From the NCBI RefSeq assembly GCF_003386535.1, contig NZ_QTTN01000022.1:20777-84776 (forward strand): a stretch of 64,000 nucleotides of DNA, read 5' to 3'. The DNA comes from Paenibacillus taihuensis. Lineage in GTDB: Bacteria; Bacillota; Bacilli; Paenibacillales; Paenibacillaceae. The position numbers were made by a program, and so were the translations under genes. The notes beneath the pieces were generated by a model. The model was not told where the DNA came from, did not search any database, and was given only the letters and a program-made list of their open reading frames with translations. Positions 27,205 through 36,598 of the stretch are shown piece by piece (position 1 is the stretch's first letter; each line of letters starts with the position of its first letter).

Positions 27205-28225
27205 TCAACAGACAAAGGACGAATTCGCCGTTTATCTGGAGGCTTATCCACTTGATGCGGGATGGCGTGCAGTGAGAGAAGAGAGCGGCATGAACAATAC
27301 AACGCGAATGATTTACTCCGGCAGCGAGAAGTATGTGCTTCGCGTCTACGATAATCATCAGGATCAGGACATCGTGGCAATCGAGCATCATTTGCTTGCC
27401 CGGCTTCAGCAATCGGCGCTTTCCTTCGCGGTCCCTGTTCCTGTGCAGAACATCCACGGTGCTACGATCACAGTTGGTCCGAGCGGCAAGCTTGCCGCTA
27501 TGTTCCGCTACATAAACGGTGTCCGGCCAACGGTTGATATGCCGGCGCATATTCGTGGGCTAGGGTTTGCGGCAGGCGAGCTGACTCGGGCATTTTCGGA
27601 TCTGGCAGCGAGTGTGCCTCAACAGTTGAAACCACAGTATAAGCCGTACTATGAACTTAATGAAACATACGCGGAGATAAGCACAGAACGTCTTACAGAG
27701 CTGTGCAAGACCACCGAGAAGCTTGCTGGACAAGCCGATAAACTCGGTTATATCATCGAGCAGCTCGAGCAATTAACGGCATTAAGAAATCGAATCGCCG
27801 AGCTTCCGCATCAGTGGATTCATGGTGACATCGGCTTCACCAATGCACTTGCCGATAGTGAGCGCATAGTAGGCGTGCTTGATTTTGAATTTTGCACGAT
27901 CGATGTGCGCGTCATGGAGCTTGCGGTTGTTCTGGCTGAGCTGCCAATCGATCAAGCCGATGAATCGTTAAGACGAATCTCGCTGTTCGCCCAAGGCTAC
28001 GGCGAAGCGACACGCCTTACAGAGGCGGAGGTACAGTTGCTCCCATCGCTTATTAAGCTTCGGATGCTGGATATCTTTTTGCATTTTGCAGGAAGACTGC
28101 TTGCCGAAATCGACGGAGAAGACATCTGGTATCGCCAAATCGACCGTGTATATTTCGTCTGCCAGTGGGTCGACCTTCATCACGATGCACTTCTAGCCGT
28201 CTTTAGACAAAATCTCGCACCATAA
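27197..28225 (+). CDS. aminoglycoside-phosphotransferase-fold kinase
   Basis: A 342-residue APH/choline-kinase-fold protein. The Brenner-type motif HGDIGFTN and the metal-binding DFE (VGVLDFEFC) are intact, with an N-lobe MIYSGSEKYVLRVYDN. Such enzymes phosphorylate small alcohols (homoserine, choline, aminoglycosides); the substrate here is unknown and there is no sign of a resistance cassette. It overlaps the MOSC gene, so both are translated together. Confidence 0.8.
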   Translation: MADQQTKDEFAVYLEAYPLDAGWRAVREESGMNNTTRMIYSGSEKYVLRVYDNHQDQDIVAIEHHLLARLQQSALSFAVPVPVQNIHGATITVGPSGKLAAMFRYINGVRPTVDMPAHIRGLGFAAGELTRAFSDLAASVPQQLKPQYKPYYELNETYAEISTERLTELCKTTEKLAGQADKLGYIIEQLEQLTALRNRIAELPHQWIHGDIGFTNALADSERIVGVLDFEFCTIDVRVMELAVVLAELPIDQADESLRRISLFAQGYGEATRLTEAEVQLLPSLIKLRMLDIFLHFAGRLLAEIDGEDIWYRQIDRVYFVCQWVDLHHDALLAVFRQNLAP

Positions 28226-28377
28226 CGACAAACAAGACGAACCCAATAGATTCATTCTTCGCAAAGAAGCATGAGCGGCCCCGTTATTGTCATATAGATA
28301 ACATTGCAGGCTGAAGATGGCTGCACACATCACAACCTTCGCGGCATACGACCATGCTCGAGGCAGGAGGCACCCTT

Positions 28378-29295
28378 ATGAAAAGTACAGCGGAGCGTCT
28401 TGGATACGGCCCGAACGAGAGAGTGCTCATCATCAATGCGGACGATTTTGGCTTATGTCACTCGACCAACAAAGGAATTCAGCTGCTGCTCGAGAACCGC
28501 GTCGTCTCGTCGGCATCCCTTATGATGCCTTGCGGCTGGGCACGCGAAGCGGCACTATGGTGTGCCAGACATTCGCAGCTGGATGTCGGCGTGCATCTCG
28601 CGACGACAAGCGAATGGGATCTGATGAAATGGGGACCGGTTTATCGCGGCGGCTCAACGCAGTCGCTTGTGACGAGCGAAGGATATTTTCACAAGGATGT
28701 CAAGACGTTTGAGCGCAGAGCGGATGGCCAGCAGGTGAAGCAGGAGATGATCGCCCAGATCGAGATGGCGCTTCAGCTTGGCGTTAACGTTTCGCACGCG
28801 GACAATCATATGGGGAGCCTGTATGGACTTCAGACAGGCCGAGATTTCTTGAAGGATGTGTTCGATGTCTGCGCGGGTTTCGGGCTGCCGTTCCGGCTGC
28901 CGCGTTTCTTGCTGCTCGAGTCAGGTGATCCAGCGCCGCCGGAGCTTGCTGCACAGGCATTAAAGTTTGCGGAAGAAGCCGATAAGAGAGGAGTCGTCGT
29001 ACTTGATTATTTGGTCGCGCTGCCTTTTCACACGCCTACTCCGAATGAGACTTATGCCCAGTTCAAAGCTCAGATGATCTCGCTCATACAGCGCTTGAGA
29101 CCTGGCGTTACCGAGCTGTTCATTCACCCGTCACTTGTAACGGATGAACTGTCGGCATTCCATTCGGAGCCGCTTCGGCGAGGGATGGAGATGGAGATTT
29201 TTCGTGATCCTGAGGTGCTGGAAGCGATGCGCGCCGAGAATATTATCCGGATTGGATGGCGGGACCTGCGGCATTATCAGCGGAGAAAAGGATAG
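28378..29295 (+). CDS. ChbG/YdjC-family carbohydrate deacetylase
   Basis: A 305-residue YdjC-type TIM-barrel deacetylase, metal-dependent, removing acetyl groups from chito-oligosaccharide-like sugars in characterised relatives. The metal Asp is in INADDFGLCHSTN, with the His pair in VSHADNHMGSLYG and a later HPSLVTDEL. ATG 28378 follows GGCAGGAGG; the ATG at 28354 precedes that site. It could supply substrate to the amino-sugar kinase at 19456, but they are not in one operon. Confidence 0.8.
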   Translation: MKSTAERLGYGPNERVLIINADDFGLCHSTNKGIQLLLENRVVSSASLMMPCGWAREAALWCARHSQLDVGVHLATTSEWDLMKWGPVYRGGSTQSLVTSEGYFHKDVKTFERRADGQQVKQEMIAQIEMALQLGVNVSHADNHMGSLYGLQTGRDFLKDVFDVCAGFGLPFRLPRFLLLESGDPAPPELAAQALKFAEEADKRGVVVLDYLVALPFHTPTPNETYAQFKAQMISLIQRLRPGVTELFIHPSLVTDELSAFHSEPLRRGMEMEIFRDPEVLEAMRAENIIRIGWRDLRHYQRRKG

Positions 29296-29537
29296 CCGGG
29301 AGCTGTTAATCGGTTGTCCTTCGCTGGTGGGCGGGCGTCCTGTGCCATCCTTGTTTATGTAAACCGGACAAGCTGTACTATGACAGGTAAGAGCCCGATT
29401 TTGCTGTAATAGTCGTTTCTAAGTGCTGTTTTGTAAAGAAACGCTATTCGGCATTTACAACTAATGGTATACTGATAGTTGTGAATTTAATAATTATTCA
29501 GTCAATTTAGCAGTCAATTCAGAGGGGAGTGGAGCGA

Positions 29538-30551
29538 ATGTCGGTACTTCCAAAGCAGAATGACTTGGGATTTTTCGAAATTAGACTGGAATCGATCGGC
29601 GGATTGGGCGCGAACTTGGCTGGCAAAATGTTGGCTGAAGCTGGCGTAGTTGGAAGCGGATTCAATGGTGTGAGCTTTTCCTCTTATGGTTCGGAGAAGA
29701 AAGGCTCGCCGGTTAAGGCACATATTCGGTTCTGCGATTTGGACACGAATATACGTGATACGACACCGGTCGAGCGGCCGCATATAGTTGGCGTTTTTCA
29801 CGAGAACCTTTCCAAAACAGTCAATGTCATCAGCGGAATCTACGAGGATAGCGTTGTACTGGTCAACTCTACGAAATTACCTGAACAGCTGAAAGAGAAG
29901 ATGAATTTGTCCGCTGGTACACTTGCCGTAGTCGATGCTACAGGCATATCGCTCGAGGAGAACAATCGAGTGAACATGGCGATGCTGGGCGGCCTGTTCC
30001 GTCTCTGCAGCTTCCTGGATTTCGAGCATATGAAAGGAATCATCCGCAAGTCGCTTGAGAAGAAGTACCCGCAGGCGGTTGAGCCGGCACTGCGTACGTT
30101 CCAGCGCGGCTATGACGAGGTGAAGTTCCAGACATTTGCGCTTCCGGAAGGGGCACAGATGCCGGAGCCGAAACGTTGGGACATTCCGACGCTCGGTTAC
30201 GAGACGCAGCCGATTGGCGGCATGATCATCAATCCCGGCAACAGCGTGCTGAAGGATCTCAGCATCTCGCGCCAAGGGATGATGCCTCATTTTGACGATG
30301 ACAAATGTATTCACTGCGCTGCATGCGATACCGCGTGCCCGGATTTCTGCTTCGTATGGGAGGAGCAGCCGGATAAGAAGGGACGTCCGCAGATGTTCCT
30401 GCAGGGAATCGATTACCAATATTGCAAAGGCTGTTTGAAATGCGTTGTTGCCTGTCCGACTGAAGCGCTCTCCTCGGAGCGGGAGACGGACGGTTATGGA
30501 GAAGAGCATCGTGTACCGCACAGATTTGTTTGGGCAACAGGTACTGATTAA
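29538..30551 (+). CDS. pyruvate:ferredoxin oxidoreductase, fused gamma-delta subunit
   Basis: A 337-residue fusion. Residues 1-190 form the gamma domain (IGGLGANLAGKMLAEAG, SFSSYGSEKKGSPV). The C-terminal ~100 residues form a 2x[4Fe-4S] ferredoxin (CIHCAACDTACPDFC and CKGCLKCVVACPTEA), the delta part. It shuttles electrons from the TPP subunit to ferredoxin. In most anaerobes these are separate polypeptides. ATG 29538 follows GAGGGGAGTGG. The alpha-beta fusion follows after 86 bases. Confidence 0.85.
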   Translation: MSVLPKQNDLGFFEIRLESIGGLGANLAGKMLAEAGVVGSGFNGVSFSSYGSEKKGSPVKAHIRFCDLDTNIRDTTPVERPHIVGVFHENLSKTVNVISGIYEDSVVLVNSTKLPEQLKEKMNLSAGTLAVVDATGISLEENNRVNMAMLGGLFRLCSFLDFEHMKGIIRKSLEKKYPQAVEPALRTFQRGYDEVKFQTFALPEGAQMPEPKRWDIPTLGYETQPIGGMIINPGNSVLKDLSISRQGMMPHFDDDKCIHCAACDTACPDFCFVWEEQPDKKGRPQMFLQGIDYQYCKGCLKCVVACPTEALSSERETDGYGEEHRVPHRFVWATGTD

Positions 30552-30637
30552 GGCCCAAGGGGCTTAATCAGTACCTGGCAGAAGCGAATTAACGTCGACT
30601 AACTTTCAACTTGTTCGAAAGAGAGGAGCGGGAAGCT

Positions 30638-32944
30638 GTGGCCATCGAGATTAACAAAGAAGTGAGTCAAGGTACTGTGGAGCAGCGCATGGTGTACGAG
30701 TCAGGCAATGAAATGGCAGCGTATGCCGCGCACCAAATCAATTATCATGTGATGGGCTATTTTCCGATCTCGCCTTCAACGGAGGTCGCGCAATTTCTAG
30801 ATTTAATGAAAGCGAACGGTCAGCATGACATTAAGCTGATCCCGGCGGACGGCGAGCATGGTTCGGCGGGTATTTGTTACGGTGCATCCGCTGCGGGCGG
30901 ACGCGTATTCAACGCGACTAGCTCGAACGGTTATCTGTATATGCTGGAGCAAATGCCGGTACAGTCGGGTACTCGGTTCCCGATGGTTATGAACCTGGTA
31001 TGCCGTTCGGTTTCGGGGCCGCTTGATATTCATGGCGACCACTCCGATTTGTACTATGCGCTGAATACGGGCTGGCCGATTCTAATGTGCCGCGACCCGC
31101 AAGCGGTGTATGACATGAACATTATGGCGATTAAGCTGGCGGAAGATCCGGAGGTTAGACTTCCGGTGCTCGTTGCATCCGACGGCTATTTCACGTCCCA
31201 TCAGAAGCGCCGCGTGCAGACATTTGCACATCGTGCCGACGTTCATGCTTTTGTTGGCGAACACTCGCCGGAAGGCTTCAAGCATGTGCTTGACCGCAAC
31301 AATCCGGTTACGGTCGGTCCTTACATGAACGAGCCGGATTATATCAATAACTGCTATCAGCAGTCCCAGGCGATGTACAGAGCGGGCAAAGTGTTCGATC
31401 GCATCCGCCAAGAATACGCGGCGCTGACAGGCCGCGATTATCCGATACTTGATCTGTACCGGATGGATGACGCCGAAGTGGCCGTATTCCTCATGAACTC
31501 ATCATCGGAAATTATTAAGGATGTTGTCGATCAGCTGCGCGCCAAAGGCATTAAGGCAGGCTCGATCGCACCGAACATCATTCGTCCGTTCCCGGCGGCA
31601 GAGATTGCCGAAGCGCTTCGCGGCGTGAAGGCTGTCACGATCGGCGATCGTGCGGATTCCTACGGCGGCCACGGCGGCAATATGACGAACGAGATCAAGG
31701 CAGCGCTGTTCACGGCTGATGTGAAAGATACGCTTGTCATCAGCCGGATCTACGGTCTCGGCGGCAAAGACTTCTACGCGGAAGACGGCCACCATCTGTT
31801 CGAGCTGGCGATCGAAGCGGCAGCGTCTGGCAAAGTTGCAGTTCCATTCGATTACTGGGGTCACACGCCAGGCGATCCGGACAAAGCGCCGAAGCGCGTG
31901 CTTGAACCGCTTGCTTATGAGGACTTGAAGACAGGTCTGATCACGGTTGACCGCGATGAGGCAACAGGCAAGCTGAAGGTCAAAGTGCCTCCAGTCCGCC
32001 AGTTGACGAAGAAGCCGAAGCGGCTTGCTCCAGGCCATGGCGCATGTCCGGGCTGCGGTATTTTCTCCGGTCTCGAGCTGTTCTTCAAAGGCATCGAAGG
32101 CGATATCGTCGCGCTCTATCAAACGGGCTGCGCGATGGTTGTTACAACGGGCTTCCCGTACTCCTCGCACAAAGCGACATATATTCATAACCTGTTCCAG
32201 AACGGTGCGGCAACGCTGTCGGGCGTTGTGGAAATGTTCTGGGAGCGCAAGCGCCGCGGCGAGCTGGATCAATACGACTTGAAGGATGACTTCACGTTCG
32301 TCATGATCACAGGCGACGGCGGTATGGATATCGGTATGGGCCCTGCAATCGGAAGCGCGCTTCGCAATCATAAGATGATTATCCTCGAGTACGATAACGA
32401 GGGCTATATGAATACAGGTGCGCAGCTGTCTTACTCGACGCCGCTTGGCCACCGTACGTCGACATCGAACGTCGGCAAGCATCAAGGCGGCAAGCTGTTC
32501 CACCACAAAGACACTGCGCAAATTATGGCTGCGACGAACATTCCGTACGTCTTCACAGGCTCGGAATCGCTGCCGCAGGACTTGCTGCGCAAAGCGGCGA
32601 AGGCGCAGTATTATGCGCAGAACGTCGGCCTTGTGTACGGTAAAATCCTTATCACATGTCCGCTCAACTGGTTGTCTGAAGAGAAGATCGGCCAAGAGCT
32701 CATCGACGAGGCCGTGAACTCCTGCTTCTTCCCGCTCTACGAGGTGGAAGAAGGCGTGACGACGATCACGTACAATCCGGAAGACAAGGGCAAGCGCATT
32801 CCGCTCGGCGACTGGCTGAAGAACATGGGCAAGACGAAGCATATGACACGCCCAGAGTACGCGCCAGCGCTGAAGTCGTTCGAGGACGAGGTTGAGCGCC
32901 GCTGGCAGCGCTTGAAAGCGAAACACGAGAACGAGTATCTATAA
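30638..32944 (+). CDS. pyruvate:ferredoxin oxidoreductase, fused alpha-beta subunit
   Basis: A 768-residue fusion of the alpha domain (GNEMAAYAAHQINYHVMGYFPISPSTEVAQF; CoA-type region after about 250) with a beta domain from about residue 460. The beta part has HGACPGCGIF, YQTGCAM and a late TCPLNWLSEE, which supply cysteines for the proximal cluster, the TPP motif GDGGMDIGMG, and YMNTGAQLSYSTPLG, which points to pyruvate rather than 2-oxoglutarate. It oxidises pyruvate plus CoA to acetyl-CoA and reduces ferredoxin. GTG 30638 follows GAGAGGAG. Confidence 0.85.
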   Translation: MAIEINKEVSQGTVEQRMVYESGNEMAAYAAHQINYHVMGYFPISPSTEVAQFLDLMKANGQHDIKLIPADGEHGSAGICYGASAAGGRVFNATSSNGYLYMLEQMPVQSGTRFPMVMNLVCRSVSGPLDIHGDHSDLYYALNTGWPILMCRDPQAVYDMNIMAIKLAEDPEVRLPVLVASDGYFTSHQKRRVQTFAHRADVHAFVGEHSPEGFKHVLDRNNPVTVGPYMNEPDYINNCYQQSQAMYRAGKVFDRIRQEYAALTGRDYPILDLYRMDDAEVAVFLMNSSSEIIKDVVDQLRAKGIKAGSIAPNIIRPFPAAEIAEALRGVKAVTIGDRADSYGGHGGNMTNEIKAALFTADVKDTLVISRIYGLGGKDFYAEDGHHLFELAIEAAASGKVAVPFDYWGHTPGDPDKAPKRVLEPLAYEDLKTGLITVDRDEATGKLKVKVPPVRQLTKKPKRLAPGHGACPGCGIFSGLELFFKGIEGDIVALYQTGCAMVVTTGFPYSSHKATYIHNLFQNGAATLSGVVEMFWERKRRGELDQYDLKDDFTFVMITGDGGMDIGMGPAIGSALRNHKMIILEYDNEGYMNTGAQLSYSTPLGHRTSTSNVGKHQGGKLFHHKDTAQIMAATNIPYVFTGSESLPQDLLRKAAKAQYYAQNVGLVYGKILITCPLNWLSEEKIGQELIDEAVNSCFFPLYEVEEGVTTITYNPEDKGKRIPLGDWLKNMGKTKHMTRPEYAPALKSFEDEVERRWQRLKAKHENEYL

Positions 32945-32984
32945 GCTGTAAGTTTTTCAGATGACTAGGGACGGTAAGACGGAG

Positions 32985-33023
32985 CAAGGCGCGGCGGCGA
33001 ACAGGCGTCCGCGCCTTGTTTTG
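32985..33023 (+). terminator. terminator of the POR operon
   Basis: CAAGGCGCGG (32985-32994) pairs with CCGCGCCTTG (33009-33018), followed by a T-rich tail. Confidence 0.85.
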
Positions 33024-33071
33024 TTAAGCGATACGTAGAATGGGTTTGAAGCGAGGAGAGTTGCGAATCAA

Positions 33072-33359
33072 ATGGCTATCGTGCTGAGACATCGGGGAAC
33101 TGGTGAAATTGCATGCGGTATGCTTCAGAATGTGTATCATTTTGCATATTATGGCGCGCTCTGGTGGGAAGATATGGAGACGGCAGAGCAGCTGTATGAA
33201 GAAGCGCTTGCAGGTGCCGGCTATGAGCCGGATTCGGGCTGGGATTTGCTCGAGGTGAAAGAAGAGCGCCTGAAAGTATTCAATGTGAAGCTGAACAACG
33301 ATGCAAGGCGTAAGCTGGTGCTTCAGAATGATGGGAGCCTCACGCTGATTAAACCTTAA
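33072..33359 (+). CDS. hypothetical protein, 95 residues
   Basis: Not recognised. A small soluble protein with aromatic-rich first half (MLQNVYHFAYYGALWWEDM) and a charged second half ending NDGSLTLIKP. No signal peptide. The start follows GAGGAG. It is followed after 32 bases by a second unknown gene on the same strand, so the two likely form one transcript. Confidence 0.7.
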   Translation: MAIVLRHRGTGEIACGMLQNVYHFAYYGALWWEDMETAEQLYEEALAGAGYEPDSGWDLLEVKEERLKVFNVKLNNDARRKLVLQNDGSLTLIKP

Positions 33360-33391
33360 ATTGGAGCGCTAGAAGAGGGTGGTGCACCTGC

Positions 33392-33919
33392 ATGCATGTG
33401 ACGGATGAAGCTAGTTTTCAACAACTAATCGGCTTGCAGTCCGATGCGGATATTCAAGCCTTCGGCCAGCAGCTGCGTGAAGACGGATTCACGGCGCTGC
33501 GCCGTTTTCTTGATGATTTCCGGGACTACCTGCGCCACTACGAGGACGAAGCATGCGAACAAGCGGAAGAACTGATGCGCCGCGCGAAGCTTGCGGTACC
33601 TGAGCCAGGTCGTACAAGCCCGTCTTGGACGTATATCTGGACGGAGTTTGAAGGCATCGTCCAGTCCAAACGGGACATATTTCAGTCGATCCCTTCCAGT
33701 CAACGCGACGGCGAGTGGCAGGTGCTGCTCGATAATCCGTTTTCCAATCAGAACATCGCCGTATATCCGGGACTCACTTTCATCGAGGCGGTCTATATGT
33801 TCGCCTACTTCCGGACAGGGCTGACGAATAGCGAATACATCCGATTGCAGAAGATCGCAACCGTGATGACGTTCACAGGCGCGGACCGGGACGGACTGCA
33901 GCCGATTGCGAGCTTGTAA
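33392..33919 (+). CDS. hypothetical protein, 175 residues
   Basis: Not recognised. Largely helical and acidic (FLDDFRDYLRHYEDEACEQAEELMRRAK), then a mixed C-terminal half with NIAVYPGLTFIEAVYMFAYFRTGLTNSEYIRL. No membrane helix or metal motif. It pairs with the 95-residue gene upstream. ATG 33392 follows AGGGTGGTG. Confidence 0.7.
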   Translation: MHVTDEASFQQLIGLQSDADIQAFGQQLREDGFTALRRFLDDFRDYLRHYEDEACEQAEELMRRAKLAVPEPGRTSPSWTYIWTEFEGIVQSKRDIFQSIPSSQRDGEWQVLLDNPFSNQNIAVYPGLTFIEAVYMFAYFRTGLTNSEYIRLQKIATVMTFTGADRDGLQPIASL

Positions 33920-33966
33920 CGTACTGCGATGAAGAACGATTAAGGCGCGGTACAAAAAAAGCAAAA

Positions 33967-34017
33967 AGGCTTTGACTCCAGCAGGCAGCAAGTGCCGAGC
34001 GGAGTCAAAGCCTCTTT
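33967..34017. terminator. bidirectional terminator
   Basis: AGGCTTTGACTCC (33967-33979) and GGAGTCAAAGCCT (34001-34013) form a perfect 13-bp stem between convergent genes, with A-rich and T-rich flanks. Confidence 0.85.
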
Positions 34018-34031
34018 CGTGTATGCCGTGT

Positions 34032-35039
34032 CTACTGCTGAACAGGTATGCCCGTGATGCCCTTCTGCTGCAAATGCGCTGCGATCTTCCGCCCGTGGAA
34101 ACGGCCGGATTCGATGAAGATTTCGTTCGCCTGGCGCCGTGAAGCGACGACGCCAGCCAAGTAGATACCTGGCACATTGCTCTCCATCGTGTCATCATTG
34201 AACGTCGGGTAGCCTTCTTCCTCCATCGTAACGCCGAAGGAGGAGAGGAAGCCGCGGTCGGGATGGAAGCCGGTAAGCGCTAGAACGAAGTCATTCCGAA
34301 GCTCTTCTTGCTCGCCTGTTTCCCCGTGCGAGATTACGACAGCATGCGGTTTGATCTCGATAACCCGCGAAGCTAATCGCATCTGGATGCGGCCTTTCGT
34401 GACGAGGCTTTCGAAGATCGGACGGACCCACGGTTTAATGCTGGAGGAGTACCGCTCACCGCGATAGATAACCGTGACATGAGCGCCTGCTCGTTCGAGC
34501 TCGAGTGCGGCATCGATGGCGGAGTTGCTGCCGCCGATAATGGCGACGTTCATGCCGGTATACGGATGCGCCTCGCGGAAGAAATGCGTTACTTTATCGG
34601 TGTTCTCGCCTGGGATGCCAAGCTCATTCGGATGATCGAAATAACCGGTTGCAACGATAACCGCTGCTGAATGGTACTGCTTCAGCTCGCCGTATCGGTC
34701 GTGGCTGTCCAGCTCGAAGCTCCCATCCAGCTGAGGCCGAATCGCGGTGACCGCTTCATAGGCGTTAATACGAACATGATGCCGCAGCGCGACATTGCGA
34801 TAATACGACAATGCCTCGACGCGAGACGGCTTATCGTTCGCGGTAGTAAACGTGATGCCGCCGATCTCGAGCAGCTCCGGCGAGCTGAAGAAATGCATAT
34901 ACGTTGGATATTGCGATATCGAATGGACGACGTTGCGTTTCTCGATTATCAAGGGCGAAATTCCGATCGACTGCAGCTCAATGGCAGCGGCAAGGCCGCA
35001 AGGACCTGCGCCGATAATGATCACTTGTTCAGCTTGCAT
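34032..35039 (-). CDS. ypdA: YpdA-type bacillithiol disulfide reductase
   Basis: A 335-residue FAD/NADPH oxidoreductase. The FAD site is IIIGAGPCGLAAAIELQ, the YPTYMHFFSSPELLEIGG stretch is a family marker, and the NADPH site is IIGGSNSAIDAALELERAG. YpdA (Bdr) reduces oxidised bacillithiol, keeping the Firmicute thiol pool reduced. The length fits the family (~330). It stands alone between terminators. The ribosome site (TTGGAG) is weak. Confidence 0.88.
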   Translation of the reverse strand: MQAEQVIIIGAGPCGLAAAIELQSIGISPLIIEKRNVVHSISQYPTYMHFFSSPELLEIGGITFTTANDKPSRVEALSYYRNVALRHHVRINAYEAVTAIRPQLDGSFELDSHDRYGELKQYHSAAVIVATGYFDHPNELGIPGENTDKVTHFFREAHPYTGMNVAIIGGSNSAIDAALELERAGAHVTVIYRGERYSSSIKPWVRPIFESLVTKGRIQMRLASRVIEIKPHAVVISHGETGEQEELRNDFVLALTGFHPDRGFLSSFGVTMEEEGYPTFNDDTMESNVPGIYLAGVVASRRQANEIFIESGRFHGRKIAAHLQQKGITGIPVQQ

Positions 35040-35204
35040 AATTGCGCAATCAACTCCAATACGGGATTACAAAATGTAGAACGGTTAAAATTTATTTTAG
35101 CACAGCTGGCACGTGATGGCTCGCCATAAAACAAGCATTTGGCTCTGTGTCGGATAATAGATATGTTGTATAATGAGCTAAGCTTGTATAAAGGGGGAGA
35201 TGGA

Positions 35205-35738
35205 ATGCGACGGCGATTCGTAATTGAAGCCGTAATGGTGGCAACCTATGGACATTTGCTTGTGCCAAGCCGGCCTGTCGATTTTGTCTTGCCATATTCG
35301 ACGATTATGGAGCTATATGACATGAAGGACGGCTCAGAGCCGGTCATGGACGATCCTGGTGAGGATGCCCATGTGAAAGGGAAGATCAAGGAGCTGATCG
35401 CCTTCTTCGAGGACCCGTTCAACCGGAAGAAAATTGAGCGTGCGCTGCAGATGCCATGGCGTCAAAGCTCGCCGCTGCTGCTGAATGAACGTATCCAATT
35501 CACCGTTGTTCATGCCGTCGATAACGCGCAGTACGGGGAATATTTTGACCCGATTGAAACCGAGCTGCTGCTCACTTCACAGAAGCTGAGCATTCCGCTG
35601 CTCTCCGATCAGTTCGAGTTCCAGGATAAGCTGCTCGAAGCGGAAGTGCCGGTGCAGGTGTACGATATTGAAGACTATGAGTTTGCGGTGGAGCAAGGGA
35701 TTACTGCTGCGGATTTCGATACGATGACCGATTTGTAG
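35205..35738 (+). CDS. hypothetical protein, 177 residues
   Basis: Not assigned. A soluble acidic protein beginning MRRRFVIEAVMVATYGHLLVPSRPVDFVLPYSTIMELYD, with later NERIQFTVVHAVDNA and an acidic C-terminus. Homologues in related bacilli are known to me only as uncharacterised proteins, some mislabelled as sugar-synthase-like. ATG 35205 follows AAAGGGGGAG; an upstream ATG at 35139 is poorly placed. A TATAAT at 35169-35174 may belong to its promoter. Confidence 0.7.
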   Translation: MRRRFVIEAVMVATYGHLLVPSRPVDFVLPYSTIMELYDMKDGSEPVMDDPGEDAHVKGKIKELIAFFEDPFNRKKIERALQMPWRQSSPLLLNERIQFTVVHAVDNAQYGEYFDPIETELLLTSQKLSIPLLSDQFEFQDKLLEAEVPVQVYDIEDYEFAVEQGITAADFDTMTDL

Positions 35739-35770
35739 ACGTAGATGATAGTTCCTATTCCAAACACAAA

Positions 35771-35805
35771 CAAAGTCCGCGCAGAAGCCCGCGGACTTTG
35801 TTTGG
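35771..35805. terminator. bidirectional terminator
   Basis: CAAAGTCCGCG (35771-35781) and CGCGGACTTTG (35790-35800) form an 11-bp stem between convergent genes, with a T-rich right flank. Confidence 0.8.
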
Positions 35806-35806
35806 T

Positions 35807-36346
35807 TTAACAATCGCCTTTGCATTCGTTGTAGAAGATTTCGCCTTCGCGGATGCAATCCGCCATGGGCTTCCCGCTTAGCCTGCAGCTTGTAATCACA
35901 CGGGCCTCAGTAACACGGCAGATTGGGATGCGCAAGAAACAAGGGAGGTTAGGAGCGAAATTCGGGGAGTTCTGGAGAAAAGCGAGCATAGCTCGTCTCA
36001 ATCTAAGGAAGAGCAACGCGATGGCTCCGCTTAAACGGTTAATTAGCGATCCGTTGATGACTTGAAAGGACCTTCTTGCACCTGAACCGCCATTGCTGCC
36101 TCCGCCGCCGCAACCGCATCCGGATTTGCAGCCGCACCCGCCATTAGCCGAATCCGGTTTGATGCTGTTTCTGGATATAAGCAGCGTCTGACCATTCAAG
36201 GATATTCGGAGCGAGCTGAAAATTCTGCCTTTACGGTACTTCTGGACATCGACGAATCTAAGGGTCAATAACCCATCATTTATTTTAAGCTGCGAGTAGG
36301 CGGTTAATATTCCGCCGCTACCGCTTTGGGTGTAACGAATTGCCAT
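35807..36346 (-). CDS. Cys/Gly-rich hypothetical protein, 179 residues
   Basis: Not recognised. The first 65 residues are beta-like (RYTQSGSGGILTAYSQLKI, LTLRFVDVQKYRKGRIFS). Then comes a Cys-Gly block (GGCGCKSGCGCGGGG), a basic/hydrophobic stretch, and a C-terminal half with five spaced cysteines ending CKGDC. The Cys pattern suggests metal binding or cross-linking, as in spore surface or storage proteins; this is inference. ATG 36346 follows GGAGGAGAGG. The 252-base gap upstream (36347-36598) holds only a weak promoter for the exporter leader. Confidence 0.6.
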   Translation of the reverse strand: MAIRYTQSGSGGILTAYSQLKINDGLLTLRFVDVQKYRKGRIFSSLRISLNGQTLLISRNSIKPDSANGGCGCKSGCGCGGGGSNGGSGARRSFQVINGSLINRLSGAIALLFLRLRRAMLAFLQNSPNFAPNLPCFLRIPICRVTEARVITSCRLSGKPMADCIREGEIFYNECKGDC

Positions 36347-36598
36347 TGGCCTCTCCTCCATGATGTTGATAGTTCATATAATGCTAGATGGATGGACAAG
36401 GCAACGTGGAGATTGACCTAACTTTGGCATCATGCGGAGAGCTGGCAAGCCCACGCTCGTTCGTATCGGACCGTATCTATACCCACATGGAGAAAAAATA
36501 AATTTGCAATTAGCCTCTTGCGCACCGCGATAAAGTGATGTTAAGATTTGGATGTTCCGAGTGACGGAAAACTAACAAACGAAAGGAGGGCGATGGAT

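Noticed and set aside
31502..32926. 474-codon antisense frame opposite the POR alpha-beta gene
   Set aside because: Composition is a mirror of coding-strand codon bias; no motif.
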